Shown in pieces: positions 7,130-8,555 of a stretch of DNA of 8,555 nucleotides. The position numbers and the translations under genes are program-made. A model generated the notes under the pieces. The model saw nothing but the letters and a program-made list of their open reading frames with translations, ran no database searches and was not told where the DNA came from. The first letter of the stretch is position 1; every line of letters starts with the position of its first letter. Origin of the DNA: an uncultured beta proteobacterium (GTDB lineage Bacteria > Pseudomonadota > Gammaproteobacteria > Burkholderiales > Burkholderiaceae); assembly GCA_903930665.1 (NCBI GenBank), contig CAIYZI010000140.1, positions 1-8,555 on the forward strand, read 5' to 3'.

Positions 7130-7906
7130 ATGAGTGTAGAGACTAAAAAAGTTGCTGTTGTCATTCCCCATTTTCATGCGCGAGAAGCGCTTGCAGTTTC
7201 CATGGAGTGTTTGCAAAAACAAAATGGGGTAGAGGTCGATATTTTCGTTCATGATAATTCAGAAAATAATGTTTTATTCACGCGGGCAATCAATATTGGT
7301 TTGCGGCGGTTTGCATTTTCAAGTGACTATGATTTTGTTTTAGTCTTAAATCAGGATGCCAACTTGCATCCTGATTGCTTAAGTCAGCTGATAGAGGTGA
7401 TGAATCAGGGGGTTGATGTGGGAATTTGCGCCCCCATTGCCTTGTCAAGTGACAAAAGTATCAACTGGGCTGGCTCTGCTGAGGCCTTCCCTTGGGGAAG
7501 GCACATCTCCTATAACTTAACGCAGTTGCCAAAGATCCCCTTTGAAACCTATTGGGTGAATGGTGCCTGCATGCTACTACGCACGGCGATGATTCGCGAG
7601 ATTGGTCTTTTTGATGAAAACATGCGTTTTATTTGCTCCGATGCTGATTACTCTTTTACCGCCCGCTCTCGGGGTTGGCGTTGTTTAGTAGCGCCCAAAG
7701 CTTTTGTGGAACATGAATTGGCAGGAAGTGCGAGCACCCAAAATACTTGGCTTAATAAGATTAAGTTAGAAGATCAGTTGTACTTTGCGAAAAAATGGAT
7801 CACAGGGGATCTATACCGCCATTTGGCGCTTGAGGGTCAAAAACTGACTTCTGACAATATTGAAAAAATTCTCTTAGAAATGCAGCAACTTATAACGATA
7901 AATTAG
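7130..7906 (+). CDS. Soluble GT2 family glycosyltransferase (rhamnosyltransferase-like)
   Basis: This 258-residue protein has a GT-A fold, family 2 pattern. It opens with a beta strand and a nucleotide-binding start (VAVVIPHFHARE, 8-19), then HDNS (41-44). The metal/nucleotide site is N74-Q75-D76-A77 in place of the more usual D-D-D. VNGACMLLR (143-151) and the acceptor-side motif DADYSFTARSRGWRC (171-185) follow, as in WbbL/rhamnosyltransferase-type enzymes. An E194-H195 pair is also typical. It would transfer a sugar from an NDP-sugar to a glycan or protein acceptor; donor and acceptor are not deducible. No membrane segment is seen, so it is cytoplasmic or peripheral. It is the last gene of the operon with the giant sulfotransferase protein and the lipoprotein hydrolase, so it may extend the glycan started by the GT9-like domain (inference). 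Confidence 0.88.
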   Translation: MSVETKKVAVVIPHFHAREALAVSMECLQKQNGVEVDIFVHDNSENNVLFTRAINIGLRRFAFSSDYDFVLVLNQDANLHPDCLSQLIEVMNQGVDVGICAPIALSSDKSINWAGSAEAFPWGRHISYNLTQLPKIPFETYWVNGACMLLRTAMIREIGLFDENMRFICSDADYSFTARSRGWRCLVAPKAFVEHELAGSASTQNTWLNKIKLEDQLYFAKKWITGDLYRHLALEGQKLTSDNIEKILLEMQQLITIN

Positions 7907-7926
7907 GGTAACCTCTTACGCATTTA

Positions 7927-7952
7927 GACTTTTGAATTAAATTCAAAAAGTC
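7927..7952. terminator. AT-rich inverted repeat after the operon, possible terminator or operator
   Basis: GACTTTTGAATT (7927-7938) faces AATTCAAAAAGTC (7940-7952), with one extra A in the right arm. It is 20 nt after the GT2 stop codon. There are no G-C-rich stem bases in the middle and no clean T-run after it, so it would be a weak terminator. As DNA it is a near-palindrome and could also be a protein binding site in front of the autotransporter gene. Confidence 0.35.
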
Positions 7953-7962
7953 CTTATTTATA

Positions 7963-7991
7963 TTGTGTATTTAGTCTCTCATGGGTATATT
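7963..7991 (+). promoter_or_regulatory. Candidate promoter for the autotransporter-like gene
   Basis: TTGTGT (7963-7968) and TATATT (7986-7991) are separated by exactly 17 nt. The -10 matches five of six consensus bases; the -35 only three of six. Transcription would start near 7998 and give a leader of about 80 nt. The surrounding DNA is AT-rich, so the match may be chance. Confidence 0.3.
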
Positions 7992-7998
7992 CAGGTGT

Positions 7999-8025
7999 GC
8001 CTTTTCGACGGTTTTTTTCGAAGGC
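7999..8025 (+). promoter_or_regulatory. Hairpin in the presumed leader of the autotransporter-like gene
   Basis: GCCTT (7999-8003) pairs with AAGGC (8021-8025), and CGA (8006-8008) with TCG (8018-8020), with a TT bulge and a loop that contains a six-T stretch. The T-run is inside the loop and not after the stem, so this is not a standard terminator. It lies about 54 nt before the GTG start. Confidence 0.3.
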
Positions 8026-8078
8026 TTACCTTTTAACGTTTCTGACCCCTTCTAATTTTTAAATAAAAACGACTTTTC

Positions 8079-8555
8079 GTGAATAAGGCCTATCGAATCA
8101 TCTGGAACAAAGCACGCAAGTGCTTGATGGTCGTTGGCGAGAATGTGAAGTCAGGTGGTAAGGGTGGCAGCGGTAAAAAGGCGATAGTCGATGCGGTTGC
8201 TGTAGCGGTAATGTTACTGGGCGCTTCAAGTTCGCAGGCAACTGATTGGACTTCTGGGAGCTATCTAGTTGATGGTGTATCTCATCCCAGTATTTCTGAT
8301 GGATTGACGGCATCTGGATTAACTGGCGGATCTCTAGAAATCATCGATCCAGGAACTATTTCTGGAGCTCGTAGCGGTGTTTCAATTAGTGGCTCCACAC
8401 TTTCTGGAGACATCAATAGCTCTGGAACTCTTGTTGGAAACTCTGCATTTAGCCTTTTGGGTAGCAATGCGGCTCTGCTTATTAAGCAGTCAAGTTTGGG
8501 CGGAGGTATTACCAGCTCTGGATCCATCTCTGGCTATCAAGGAATTTCTCTTAAA
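8079..8555 (+). CDS. ESPR-type autotransporter/adhesin, N-terminal part only
   Basis: A GTG at 8079 opens 159 codons that are still open at the window end. An in-frame TAA at 8064 leaves this GTG as the only start upstream of the motif. The first 20 residues, MNKAYRIIWNKARKCLMVVG, are the extended signal peptide region (ESPR) of type V secreted proteins, with ENVKSGGK after it. A basic stretch (KK, 33-34), a hydrophobic core (about 35-48) and S52-Q53-A54 before T55 as the likely signal peptidase site complete the leader. From residue 56 on the visible passenger is repetitive; by my count 32 of 104 residues are Ser or Thr and 20 are Gly, and only two are Tyr. The ISG and SSG motifs suit a beta-helical autotransporter passenger. 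The barrel or TpsA-type end is outside the window, so type Va versus two-partner secretion is unresolved. No Shine-Dalgarno is seen. Confidence 0.85.
   Translation, partial: MNKAYRIIWNKARKCLMVVGENVKSGGKGGSGKKAIVDAVAVAVMLLGASSSQATDWTSGSYLVDGVSHPSISDGLTASGLTGGSLEIIDPGTISGARSGVSISGSTLSGDINSSGTLVGNSAFSLLGSNAALLIKQSSLGGGITSSGSISGYQGISLK
8352..8555 (+). repeat. Start of a passenger repeat array (GTISG / GTLVG / GSISG units)
   Basis: Three units can be aligned in the protein, each opening G-(T/S)-(I/L)-x-G: residues 92-115 (opens GTISG, ends DINSS), 116-147 (opens GTLVG, ends GITSS) and 148-159 (opens GSISG, cut by the window end). At DNA level short TCTGGA blocks recur. The unit length varies (24 and 32 residues), as expected for loosely repeating beta-helix rungs. 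Confidence 0.5.

Noticed and set aside
8001..8079. Direct repeat CTTTTCG at 8001-8007 and 8073-8079
   Set aside because: Seven bases is too short to distinguish from chance in this composition, and no further copies form an array.
8098..8527. Two minus-strand ORFs (8098-8313 and 8282-8527) at the right end
   Set aside because: They lie opposite the ESPR signal peptide and the repeat passenger, have no recognisable domain or ribosome site, and their composition is what the reverse of a Ser/Gly-rich repeat gives.

Overview
The window looks like a chromosomal accessory segment from a betaproteobacterium of moderate GC content. A Polynucleobacter-like Burkholderiaceae member is my best guess, based on a DUF3108-type exported protein, an ESPR signal peptide (typical of beta- and gammaproteobacteria) and the general protein style. 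This is inferred from the proteins, not from a marker gene. All real genes lie on the + strand. There are no tRNA, rRNA, CRISPR or insertion sequence features.

Layout. Positions 1-78 are an AT-rich upstream region with a weak -10-like element. Positions 79-891 encode an exported periplasmic protein of the DUF3108 type. A 126-nt gap (892-1017) holds two mutually exclusive hairpins, then two tiny ORFs chained by overlapping stop/start codons into the next gene. Positions 1018-6228 encode a 1736-residue cytoplasmic protein that reads as TPR array / sulfotransferase / TPR array / GT9-like glycosyltransferase / TPR array / sulfotransferase. It is followed after 18 nt by a lipoprotein alpha/beta hydrolase (6247-7110), and after another 19 nt by a soluble GT2 glycosyltransferase (7130-7906). 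These three genes look like one operon. A 172-nt AT-rich gap with two inverted repeats follows. At 8079 a GTG codon opens the N-terminus of a large surface protein with an extended signal peptide (ESPR, type V secretion). It is still open at the window end and has begun a Ser/Thr/Gly-rich repeat passenger.

How the genes may work together (inference). The operon places two PAPS-type sulfotransferase domains, a GT9-like and a GT2 glycosyltransferase beside a Ser/Thr-rich autotransporter-like protein. The enzymes have no signal peptide or membrane segment. They could therefore act in the cytoplasm on the adhesin before Sec export, as known autotransporter glycosyltransferases do. A sulfated glycan or sulfated protein on the cell surface would be the product. 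The lipoprotein hydrolase could act on the envelope side. The alternative is that the operon acts on another glycan and the autotransporter is only a neighbour.
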